Made by a program: the position numbers and the translations under genes. DNA of 5,272 nt from JBIOWF01 sp044868295 (GTDB taxonomy: Bacteria > Actinomycetota > Actinomycetes > Streptosporangiales > Streptosporangiaceae): NCBI GenBank assembly GCA_044868295.1, contig JBIOWF010000139.1:1-5272 (forward strand), in the 5' to 3' direction. The notes below the pieces were generated by a model. That model was not told where the DNA came from. It saw nothing but the letters and a program-made list of their open reading frames with translations, and did not search any database. Shown piece after piece: positions 1 to 5,022 of the stretch (the stretch's first letter is position 1; every line of letters starts with the position of its first letter).

Positions 1-102
1 AAGCTGGGTGCCTTCAATCCCGTTACCGCGATGGCAACGGTAGCAGTCCACACCGGCGGATGGGAACGCCTGAGCGAAATTCTCTCCGTTACTACACCGC
101 TC

Positions 103-117
103 GGGCCTTGGAGGCCC
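103..117. repeat. Short perfect inverted repeat (6-bp stem, 3-nt loop)
   Basis: GGGCCT at 103-108 and AGGCCC at 112-117 are exact reverse complements around TGG. It lies just upstream of the larger hairpin at 135-158 and is probably part of the same insertion-element end. Confidence 0.5.
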
Positions 118-134
118 TCCCGCGCTGCCGTTTC

Positions 135-158
135 CTCCCAGGCCTGAAGGCCAGGGGG
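135..158. repeat. Hairpin of the suspected IS605-type right end
   Basis: GGCC (141-144) and GGCC (149-152) close a TGAA tetraloop. The stem continues past an A/A mismatch (140/153) with CCC (137-139) against GGG (154-156), then a possible T-G wobble and a C-G pair. An internal mismatch is common in subterminal hairpins of IS200/IS605 elements. There is no T-run after it, so a simple intrinsic terminator is less likely. Confidence 0.55.
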
Positions 159-164
159 TTCCAC

Positions 165-1140
165 GCCAGATCCTGCTGAAGAACGGACAGGCCAAGATCA
201 AGCAGTACATCCCGATCGTCGGAGCCTCGGGCAAGGGCGTCACCGGCCTCCCCAACCAGGCCGTCCGTGACGAGACGCCGTACACCTGGGACGGCGCGGC
301 GGCGCTGCCGTACAACCCGAACGGCCTGGACACCGAAGACCTGGTCCGCACGCGGAGCGGCGAGTTCTGGCTGGTGGACGAGTACGGCCCGTCGCTGTTG
401 CGCGTGTCGCCCAAGGGGCGGGTCATGGAGCGGCACGTGCCGATCGGTCTCAACCTGACGGGCCCGACTACCCGGTGAGGGAGACGCTGCCGGCGATCCT
501 GGGCAGCCGCCAGCAGAACCGCGGCTTCGAGGGCCTGGCGCTCTCCTCTGACCAGCGCACGCTGTACCTGGCCGTGCAGAGCCCGCTGGCCAACCCGGAC
601 AAGAAGACCGGCAAGAAGTCCCGCATCGGGCGTATCCTCACCTTCGACGTCCGCAGCAGCGAGGTCACCGGCGAGTACGCCTACCGGTTCGAGGACGTCA
701 CCACCTTCGATTCGAAGGCGGACGGCGACCAGAGCCAGATGAAGATCTCCGGTCTGGCCTACGCCGGACGTGGTCGTCTGCTCGTGGATGAGCGTACGGA
801 CAACGTCGCCCGCATCTACCGGATCGACCTCTCCTCGGCGACGAACCTCCTCGGTGGTCCGTTCGACGACCCGGCGACCAAGCCCTCCTTGGAGGCCCTG
901 GCCGACCTGCCCGGCATCTCCCTGCCCGCCAAGTCTCTGGTCCTGGAGCCGAACACGCTGATCCCCGGGCTGCCGGGCAAGATCGAGGGCGTTGCCGTCC
1001 TCGGCCCGCGGACGATCGCGCTCGGAAACGACAACGACTTCGGTCTGGGCGACTTCGGCGCCGACGGCAAGCTGATCGACAGCGGCGTGCCCAGCCGTAT
1101 CGTGATCGTCAAGCTCGCCGGTTCGCTGGTCTCGGGCTGA
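165..1140 (+). pseudogene. Esterase-like activity of phytase family protein, N-terminally truncated and frameshifted
   Basis: Two adjoining frames encode one protein. Frame A (167-478) gives a segment with the blocks VTGLPNQAV, NPNGLDTEDLVR and FWLVDEYGPSLLRVS; frame B (from about 465 to the TGA at 1138-1140) continues with DYPVRETLPAIL, NRGFEGLALS, LVDERTDNVARIYRIDL, KIEGVAVL and ALGNDNDFG. This block order is typical of the usually secreted beta-propeller-like proteins annotated as 'esterase-like activity of phytase' (Pfam Phytase-like, PF13449); the substrate of most members is unknown. One missing base near 463 explains the break: restoring it would give LTG-A-DYPVRE, while the sequence as given runs into TGA at 476-478. 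About 325 residues remain, against roughly 400-450 in relatives as I recall. The signal peptide and first 80-120 residues are missing, and no ATG, GTG or TTG precedes the first conserved block. The C-terminus looks complete. GTG at 475 could formally start a 221-residue ORF, but that lies inside the domain and is unlikely to be a true start. Family call is firm; pseudogene status depends on the deletion being real. Confidence 0.85.
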
Positions 1141-1241
1141 TCATCGTGATGGCCTGTCGGCGCTGAGACCTCGCCCGCGGCGTGCCCGCCGTCGTTCTTC
1201 GCCGTCTCGGGCGGGGCAGGGCCCGCGACGCGGAAGGACCC

Positions 1242-1287
1242 TCGCCCAGCAGTGGGCGAATCACTGAGAACCAATGAGAGTCAGTGA
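1242..1287 (-). terminator. Candidate terminator: two adjacent inverted repeats between convergent genes
   Basis: TCGCCCA (1242-1248) and TGGGCGA (1253-1259) form a perfect 7-bp stem with a GCAG loop. Immediately next to it, TCACTGA (1261-1267) and TCAGTGA (1281-1287) form a second 7-bp pair with a 13-nt loop. They lie directly after the response-regulator stop codon on the minus strand and about 100 bases after the esterase stop on the plus strand. No T-run follows on either strand, which is common for actinobacterial terminators but lowers certainty. The rest of 1141-1291 holds nothing I can identify. Confidence 0.45.
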
Positions 1288-1291
1288 ACGC

Positions 1292-1897
1292 TCAGAGCCA
1301 GCCCGCGTCTTGGGCGACGCGGATGGCGTCGATCTTGTTTCGGGCGCCGGTCTTGGTGATGGCGCTGGTCAGGTAGTTGCGAACGGTCCCGGCCGACAGA
1401 TGCAGACGCGTGGCGATCTCCTCCGCGGGGGCGCCCGCGGCCGCCTCCTTCAGGACCGTGGCCTCCCGGGGCGTGAGCGGGCTCTCGCCGTACTCCATCG
1501 CGGAGGCCACGAGTTCGGGGTCGAGCACCCGCAGGCCCTGTGCGGTGCGGCGGATCGCGTCGGCGAGGCGGTCGCCGGGGGCGTCCTTGACGAGGAACGC
1601 CTCGATGCCCGCCGCCAGCGCGCGCCGCACCTGTCCCGGCCGGCCCATCGCGGTGAGGATGAGGATCCGGCAGCCTGGGAGCCTTTCCCGCAGCTCGGCG
1701 GCGGCGGTGATGCCGTCCACGGCGGGCAGGTCGATGTCCAGGATCGCCACGTCCGGGCGGGTTCGCAGCGCCGCGGGCACGATCTCGTCCCCGCGCGTGA
1801 CCTCGGCCGCGACCTCGATGTCGGGTTCGAGCCGCAGCAGCGCGGTGAGCGCGGCCCGGATCATGAGCATGTCCTCGGCGATGAGCACACGGATCAC
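1292..1897 (-). CDS. NarL/DesR-type two-component response regulator
   Basis: A 201-residue DNA-binding response regulator, the last gene of the operon and the expected phosphorylation partner of the kinase just upstream. The receiver domain spans about residues 2-118, with the acidic pair E8/D9, phospho-acceptor D54 (in AILDIDLP), T82 and K104 (FLVKDAP). The C-terminal LuxR-type helix-turn-helix is at about 137-199 (LTPREATVLK, then IATRLHLSAGTVRNYL). Length and layout are normal for the NarL/FixJ family, and closest in style to DesR. The start is GTG at 1897-1895: it overlaps the kinase stop as GTGA, the protein begins directly with the receiver strand MIRVLIAEDM, and AGGAGGTG (1906-1913) sits 8 bases upstream inside the kinase gene. 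The frame stays open to 2347, but that extension is only the kinase tail read out of frame. It probably regulates its own operon, including the ABC transporter; no target gene outside it is visible. Confidence 0.95.
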   Translation of the reverse strand: MIRVLIAEDMLMIRAALTALLRLEPDIEVAAEVTRGDEIVPAALRTRPDVAILDIDLPAVDGITAAAELRERLPGCRILILTAMGRPGQVRRALAAGIEAFLVKDAPGDRLADAIRRTAQGLRVLDPELVASAMEYGESPLTPREATVLKEAAAGAPAEEIATRLHLSAGTVRNYLTSAITKTGARNKIDAIRVAQDAGWL

Positions 1898-3237
1898 GGC
1901 GCGGGCACCTCCTGGCCGGGCGTGGTCTCGGGTGCGACCCCAGGCATGCTCTCGGGCATGGCCGCGGGCGTGGTCCCGGCGGTGATTCCGGGCGTGATTC
2001 CGGGCGGGCTCTCGGGCATGGTCCCGGCGGTGATTCCTGGCTTGCTTTCGGGCATGGTTCCGGTTCCGCTCTCGGGCGTCGTGATTTCCGGGGCGGCCGG
2101 GGTCTGGGATGCGGGTGCTTTGCGGGCCGTCGCGTGTCCGGACGCGGGCAGCTCCATGACGAGGCGGAAGCCGCCGCCGGTGCGTCCGGCGTCGAGAGTC
2201 CCGCCGTGCTGGCCTGCCCGCTCGGCGAGCCCGGTCAGCCCGTTGCCGTTGGTCGTCGAATCGGATTCGGGGGAGGGCTCGGGGACGCCGTCGTTGACCA
2301 GTTCGAGGCGGATTGCCCGCTTCGTGTGCGAGGTGGTGATGGAGCATGTGGTCGCGCGGCTGTGCCGTACGACATTGGTGACACCCTCCCGCACCGCCCA
2401 GGCGAGAGCCTCGTCAACGGGCCGGGGCAGGTCGACGGCGGCGAGCTCGGCCTGGCAGGACACCCCGGAGGCCTCCAGCAGGGCCACCGCCCGGTGGACC
2501 TCCTGGACCAGGGACATCTCGCGATATCCACGAGCCACCTGGCGGACGTCCTGCGCCGCGTCCCGGGCCACCTGCGCCAGTTCGGTCAGCTCGCCGGCGG
2601 CCGCTCCCGGGTCGCGGTCGAGCAGCCTGCGGGCCAGGTCGCCCTTGAGCGCGATGGCGGTGAGGCTGCGCCCCAGCCCGTCGTGCAGGTCGCGGGAGAT
2701 CCGCAGCCGTTCCTTGAGGACCGCCGTCTCCGCCAGCTCGGATCTGGCCTTCTCGAGTTCGCGCGTGACCGTGACCAGCCGGACGACCACGAAGACCACG
2801 AACCCGGTGATGAAGACGGTGATGCCGTAATAGACGCCGACGGCGAGGCCGCCCATGGCCGAGCTCCACAAAACCTGATAGCCCGTCATGGCCACGACGA
2901 CGCCCGCCGCCCACCCCGCCCGCAGGCGCAGCAGGACCGCGCCGGCGAGGAGGGGCGCCATCGGGGCCACCCACGCGTAGGTGAGCCACCAGATCGGCGC
3001 GTAGGTGGCCACCGCCTGCATCAGGAGCCACCAGGGAAAGCCGCGCGCCGTCTCGCCGCGCAGTGCCGTACGGACATGCAGGAAATGCGGGACGAAGAAG
3101 GCCACGAGCCCGATGAGGGTCACCGCGGTCACCACCGGCGATCCATGCTGGATGATCATCACCACTCCGATGAGCGGATATCCCAGGGAGATGGTGATGG
3201 CCACCGCGATGGCGAGACGTTGGGAGGAAATGCCCAT
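1894..3237 (-). CDS. DesK-type sensor histidine kinase with a repetitive C-terminal tail
   Basis: A 447-residue membrane sensor kinase. Residues about 8-156 are hydrophobic and hold roughly five or six membrane segments, followed by a charged linker (about 156-178) that could be the signalling coiled coil. The HisKA_3 dimerisation box at 177-205 carries the likely phospho-histidine H185 in ISRDLHDGLGRSL. The ATP-binding domain shows the N box REGVTNVVRHSRA (N288), the D316-G317 motif in VNDGV, and the glycine box NGNGLTGLAERA (330-341), ending near 364. The phosphorylation region (ALKGDLARRLL) closely resembles DesK, the Bacillus membrane-fluidity sensor, but no desaturase gene is nearby and the signal is unknown. 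After residue 365 comes an unusual tail of about 80 residues rich in Pro, Thr, Ala, Gly and Glu with recurring MPES and PGIT units. The ATG at 3237 lies 9 bases after the permease stop, with no good Shine-Dalgarno sequence, so translation is probably coupled to the permease. The end overlaps the response-regulator start by 4 bases. Confidence 0.94.
   Translation of the reverse strand: MGISSQRLAIAVAITISLGYPLIGVVMIIQHGSPVVTAVTLIGLVAFFVPHFLHVRTALRGETARGFPWWLLMQAVATYAPIWWLTYAWVAPMAPLLAGAVLLRLRAGWAAGVVVAMTGYQVLWSSAMGGLAVGVYYGITVFITGFVVFVVVRLVTVTRELEKARSELAETAVLKERLRISRDLHDGLGRSLTAIALKGDLARRLLDRDPGAAAGELTELAQVARDAAQDVRQVARGYREMSLVQEVHRAVALLEASGVSCQAELAAVDLPRPVDEALAWAVREGVTNVVRHSRATTCSITTSHTKRAIRLELVNDGVPEPSPESDSTTNGNGLTGLAERAGQHGGTLDAGRTGGGFRLVMELPASGHATARKAPASQTPAAPEITTPESGTGTMPESKPGITAGTMPESPPGITPGITAGTTPAAMPESMPGVAPETTPGQEVPAP
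1906..1913 (-). promoter_or_regulatory. Shine-Dalgarno site of the response regulator
   Basis: AGGAGGTG on the minus strand, 8 bases before the GTG at 1897-1895 and inside the last codons of the kinase gene. This site decides the response-regulator start and shows that the two proteins are translated in a coupled manner. Confidence 0.8.
1918..2088 (-). repeat. Degenerate in-frame repeats encoding the kinase tail
   Basis: This segment encodes kinase residues about 384-440. MPES recurs at residues 395, 407 and 427, with TPES at 387 and APET at 435, separated by PGIT, AGT and similar short units. At DNA level the plus-strand 19-mer TGGTCCCGGCGGTGATTCC occurs exactly at 1971-1989 and 2019-2037 (48 bases, 16 codons apart), and GCTCTCGGGCATGG at 1948-1961 and 2008-2021 (60 bases, 20 codons apart). 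All offsets are multiples of three and codons end mostly in G or C, so the repeats are maintained as protein and probably grew by slippage or unequal crossing-over. Confidence 0.85.
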
Positions 3238-3246
3238 AACGACCGA

Positions 3247-4008
3247 TTATGACTTCCGGGGCTCCCACCGGAACCACAGCCTGACCGCGACCAGCGCGAT
3301 CAGCGCCCACGCCGTCAGGGTCGCGGCGGGTACGGCAGCCGCCTGGAGGTCGTCCACGAAGGTGCCCTCCGCCCTGTAGGCGACCCGGGCCACGTCGACG
3401 ACGGCGGTGGTCGGCAGCAGATCGAGCACCGGTCCGACCCAGCCGGGCAGCTGGTCGGCGTCGAACATGCCGCCTGCGGTCAGCAGGAAGAACGGCATCG
3501 TCATCATGCCCGCAAGTTCGGCCCGGCGGATCGCCGCCGTCCACGCGGCGCCCAGCATGGCCAGGACGACGGCGCCCGCGACGGTGAACAGCGCGAAAAG
3601 CAGCGGATCGCGCGGCACGGTCAGATCCGTCAGCGTGTAGAGGACGACGGAGACCAGCATGATCAGTCCCACCGACTGGGCGGCGACGTTGAGGATCTCG
3701 CCCCCGAGGATGTCGCGGTCGGCGAGCCCGGTGGTGCGCAGCCGCTTGAGGATCAACTGGTCACGCCGCACCACCAGGGCCATCGTCGTCTGGTTGAGCG
3801 CCGTGCTGACCAGCAGCATCGCGATCATTCCCACATGAAGGCCGAGCACACGGGAGATGTCCGCGCCCAGCCTGGACATGAGGAGGGGCAGCCCGACGCC
3901 GAGAACCAGGGACATCGTCATCGCCGTGATCACGACTCCCCGGTCGCGCCAGTAGATCCGGGCGCCGAACCGGGCCATCACCAACATGTCGCGGGCGAGC
4001 ACGGTCAC
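3247..4008 (-). CDS. ABC-2 type transporter permease
   Basis: A 253-residue integral membrane protein, the partner of the ATPase encoded just upstream. About six hydrophobic segments are visible: near 24-44, 55-79, 105-127, 136-160, 166-182 and 223-246. The stretch RRDQLILKRLRTTGL at about 81-95 is the cytoplasmic motif typical of ABC-2 permeases after the second membrane segment, normally facing the ATPase. Length is usual for the single-domain form, which would work as a homodimer with two ATPase subunits. Such pairs mostly export drugs, peptides or lipids-linked compounds; the substrate cannot be read here. GTG at 4008-4006 is the start: it overlaps the ATPase stop as GTGA and has AAGGAGG (4013-4019) 4 bases upstream. 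The stop TAA at 3249-3247 is followed 9 bases later by the kinase ATG. No frameshift or truncation is seen. Confidence 0.93.
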   Translation of the reverse strand: MTVLARDMLVMARFGARIYWRDRGVVITAMTMSLVLGVGLPLLMSRLGADISRVLGLHVGMIAMLLVSTALNQTTMALVVRRDQLILKRLRTTGLADRDILGGEILNVAAQSVGLIMLVSVVLYTLTDLTVPRDPLLFALFTVAGAVVLAMLGAAWTAAIRRAELAGMMTMPFFLLTAGGMFDADQLPGWVGPVLDLLPTTAVVDVARVAYRAEGTFVDDLQAAAVPAATLTAWALIALVAVRLWFRWEPRKS

Positions 4009-4928
4009 GCCACCTCCTTGTCCTGCTTGTCACGTTCCTGCTTGTCATGGGAGGTGAGGCCGAGGAAGAGATCCTCGAGCGTCGCCGCGTGGACGTCCAG
4101 GCCCCGGACGCGCAAGCCGCGCTCACCGGCCCAGCCGAGCAGGCGCTGCGCCGCGACGTCGGGCTCGGGCACCCGGCAGATCACGGTCCGGCCTTCCGTC
4201 GCCGACGCCGGGATCGGGAGCTCCTCCGGTGTGATCCCGTCGGGCAGCTCGAACGTGATTCGGCCAGCCTGCCCGGAGAGGGCTTCGGCCATGCTCCCGG
4301 CTGCCACGATCACCCCCGCATCCATGATCGCCATGGTGTCCGCGAGCCGCTGAGCCTCTTCCAGGTAGTGCGTGGTGAGCAGGATCGTCGTGCCCTGCGC
4401 GGCGAGCCCGCGCACGACCTCCCAGGTGCTCATGCGCGCCTCGGGGTCCATGCCCGTGGTGGGTTCGTCGAGGAACAGCAGGTCGGGACGGCCCAGCAAG
4501 GCGAGCGCCAGGTCCAGGCGGCGCTTCTCGCCACCGGAGAGCTGACGCACCCTCGTGGCGGCCTTGGCGGTCAGCCCGGTCAGCTCGATGGCCTCGTCTC
4601 TGGGGCGCGCGGCGGCGGTGAAGTCCCGCCAGGCGTCCACCGTCTGGGCCACCGTCAGGTCGGGAAAGAACCCGGCCTCCTGCAGCATGACGCCGGTGTT
4701 CCTGCGCAGTTCATTCCTGTCCTTGACGGGATCGAGGCCCAGCACCCTGACGGTGCCCGCGTCCGGCTTCTGGAAGCCCGACAACACCTCGATCGTCGTG
4801 GTCTTGCCGGCGCCGTTCCGGCCGAGGAGCGCGAATATCTCGCCCTCCGCCACCTCGAAGGAGATCCCCTTCACCGCTTCGAAATCCGCGTAGCTCTTCC
4901 TGAGCCCGTCCACCTGGATCGCTGTCAC
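4005..4928 (-). CDS. ABC transporter ATP-binding protein (ABC-2 exporter type)
   Basis: A 307-residue ATPase that powers the adjacent permease at the inner face of the membrane. All nucleotide-binding motifs are present: Walker A GRNGAGKT (36-43), Q-loop Q83 (VMLQE), signature LSGGE (130-134), Walker B LLFLDE (150-155), D-loop GMDPEAR (159-165) and switch H187 (TTHYLEEA). After about residue 215 comes the extra C-terminal region usual in DrrA/CcmA-like exporters, ending in the ATLEDLFLGLT block (282-292). The last 14 residues, HDKQERDKQDKEVA, are a small charged repeat. GTG at 4928-4926 is chosen because the protein then starts with the canonical MTAIQVDGLRKSY; no clear Shine-Dalgarno sequence precedes it, so the mRNA may be leaderless or nearly so. 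It is the first gene of the four-gene operon and overlaps the permease by 4 bases. Substrate unknown; multidrug or antimicrobial-peptide export is only a possibility from context. Confidence 0.95.
   Translation of the reverse strand: MTAIQVDGLRKSYADFEAVKGISFEVAEGEIFALLGRNGAGKTTTIEVLSGFQKPDAGTVRVLGLDPVKDRNELRRNTGVMLQEAGFFPDLTVAQTVDAWRDFTAAARPRDEAIELTGLTAKAATRVRQLSGGEKRRLDLALALLGRPDLLFLDEPTTGMDPEARMSTWEVVRGLAAQGTTILLTTHYLEEAQRLADTMAIMDAGVIVAAGSMAEALSGQAGRITFELPDGITPEELPIPASATEGRTVICRVPEPDVAAQRLLGWAGERGLRVRGLDVHAATLEDLFLGLTSHDKQERDKQDKEVA
4013..4019 (-). promoter_or_regulatory. Shine-Dalgarno site of the ABC permease
   Basis: AAGGAGG on the minus strand, continuing as TG, is an almost full match to the anti-Shine-Dalgarno sequence. 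It lies inside the last ATPase codons, 4 bases before the GTG at 4008-4006, and fixes the permease start. Confidence 0.8.
4021..4047 (-). repeat. Short tandem repeat at the ATPase 3' end
   Basis: The plus-strand 12-mer TCCTGCTTGTCA occurs at 4021-4032 and 4036-4047, 15 bases apart, and so stays in frame; it encodes the repeated DKQ(E/D) of the charged ATPase tail. It lies just before the permease Shine-Dalgarno site. Confidence 0.8.
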
Positions 4929-4941
4929 GTCTGCGATTCTT

Positions 4942-4957
4942 GCGACGGCCCCGTCGC
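4942..4957. promoter_or_regulatory. Perfect palindrome upstream of the ABC/two-component operon (candidate operator)
   Basis: GCGACGG (4942-4948) and CCGTCGC (4951-4957) are exact reverse complements separated by CC. The site is 14 bases upstream of the ATPase GTG, where an operator or the 5' end of the transcript would be expected. A dimeric NarL/DesR-type regulator from the same operon is the natural candidate to bind it, but this is inference; a GC-rich 5' hairpin in the mRNA is the alternative. I see no convincing -35/-10 pair in 4929-5022. Confidence 0.4.
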
Positions 4958-4984
4958 CGAGGCAGTGAGGAATTCACGACTTCG

Positions 4985-5001
4985 GCACCGGTCCTCGGTG
5001 C
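4985..5001. repeat. Inverted repeat between the operon and the tnpB-like fragment
   Basis: GCACCG (4985-4990) and CGGTGC (4996-5001) form a 6-bp stem with a 5-nt loop. It may be a second regulatory dyad for the leftward operon or part of the left end of the insertion element whose tnpB-like fragment follows. Nothing distinguishes these options. Confidence 0.35.
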
Positions 5002-5022
5002 GCGGGTGGCGTACGTCACGAC

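Larger units (their letters stand above)
1..165 (+). mobile_element. Probable right-end remnant of an IS200/IS605-family (TnpB-type) element
   Basis: No protein family is recognisable here; the only forward frame open from base 1 stops at 145-147 and looks like nothing known. The end of the stretch holds two hairpins: 103-117 (GGGCCT, loop TGG, AGGCCC) and about 135-158, where GGCC-TGAA-GGCC is flanked by an A/A mismatch and a CCC/GGG stem. A GC-rich stem closing on TGAA, preceded by a TTTCCTCCC string and followed by GGGGTTCC, is what I remember from right ends of actinobacterial TnpB-type elements, where the subterminal hairpin is used by TnpA and overlaps the guide RNA. The neighbouring esterase homology begins right after this hairpin, which fits an insertion or deletion boundary at about 160-167. 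The family assignment rests on memory of the hairpin and on the tnpB-like fragment at the other end of the window; the exact left limit is outside the window. Confidence 0.45.

Noticed and set aside
1..147. Open forward frame from base 1 to the TGA at 145-147, considered as the C-terminus of TnpB
   Set aside because: The residues show no zinc-ribbon cysteines or RuvC motif, and the second hairpin lies across its end; it looks like non-coding element end.
267..458. Plus-strand open frame of 63 codons inside the esterase remnant
   Set aside because: Arg/Thr-rich shadow; the neighbouring frame at the same place encodes the conserved phytase-like blocks.
106..899. Direct repeat CCTTGGAGGCCCT at 106-118 and 887-899, considered as a duplication or recombination scar
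   Set aside because: Only 13 bases, one copy within a normal codon stretch of the esterase gene and one within a hairpin; flanks do not match, so chance is sufficient.
1948..2070. Repeats resembling a small CRISPR array
   Set aside because: Repeat spacing is 48 and 60 bases with no uniform repeat or spacer length, and the units stay in the coding frame of the kinase tail.
1898..2347. N-terminal extension of the response regulator (150 residues with RNHAR/RDHAR repeats)
   Set aside because: This is the kinase tail read in the wrong frame. The receiver domain begins at the GTG at 1897, which has its own Shine-Dalgarno site.
1274..2830. Long plus-strand open frame of 518 codons across the regulator and kinase genes
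   Set aside because: It is antisense to two well-supported proteins; its composition is rich in Arg, Gly, Ser and Pro, as expected from reading GC-rich codons backwards, and it shows no domain.
2134..3252. Plus-strand open frame of 372 codons opposite the kinase
   Set aside because: Low-complexity product rich in Asp, Gly, His and Arg with no domain; it is a shadow of the kinase gene.
2414..3544. Minus-strand open frame of 376 codons overlapping kinase and permease
   Set aside because: Out-of-frame shadow made of Arg/Gly/Asp/Pro-rich sequence; both real genes in this stretch have complete domain motifs in another frame.
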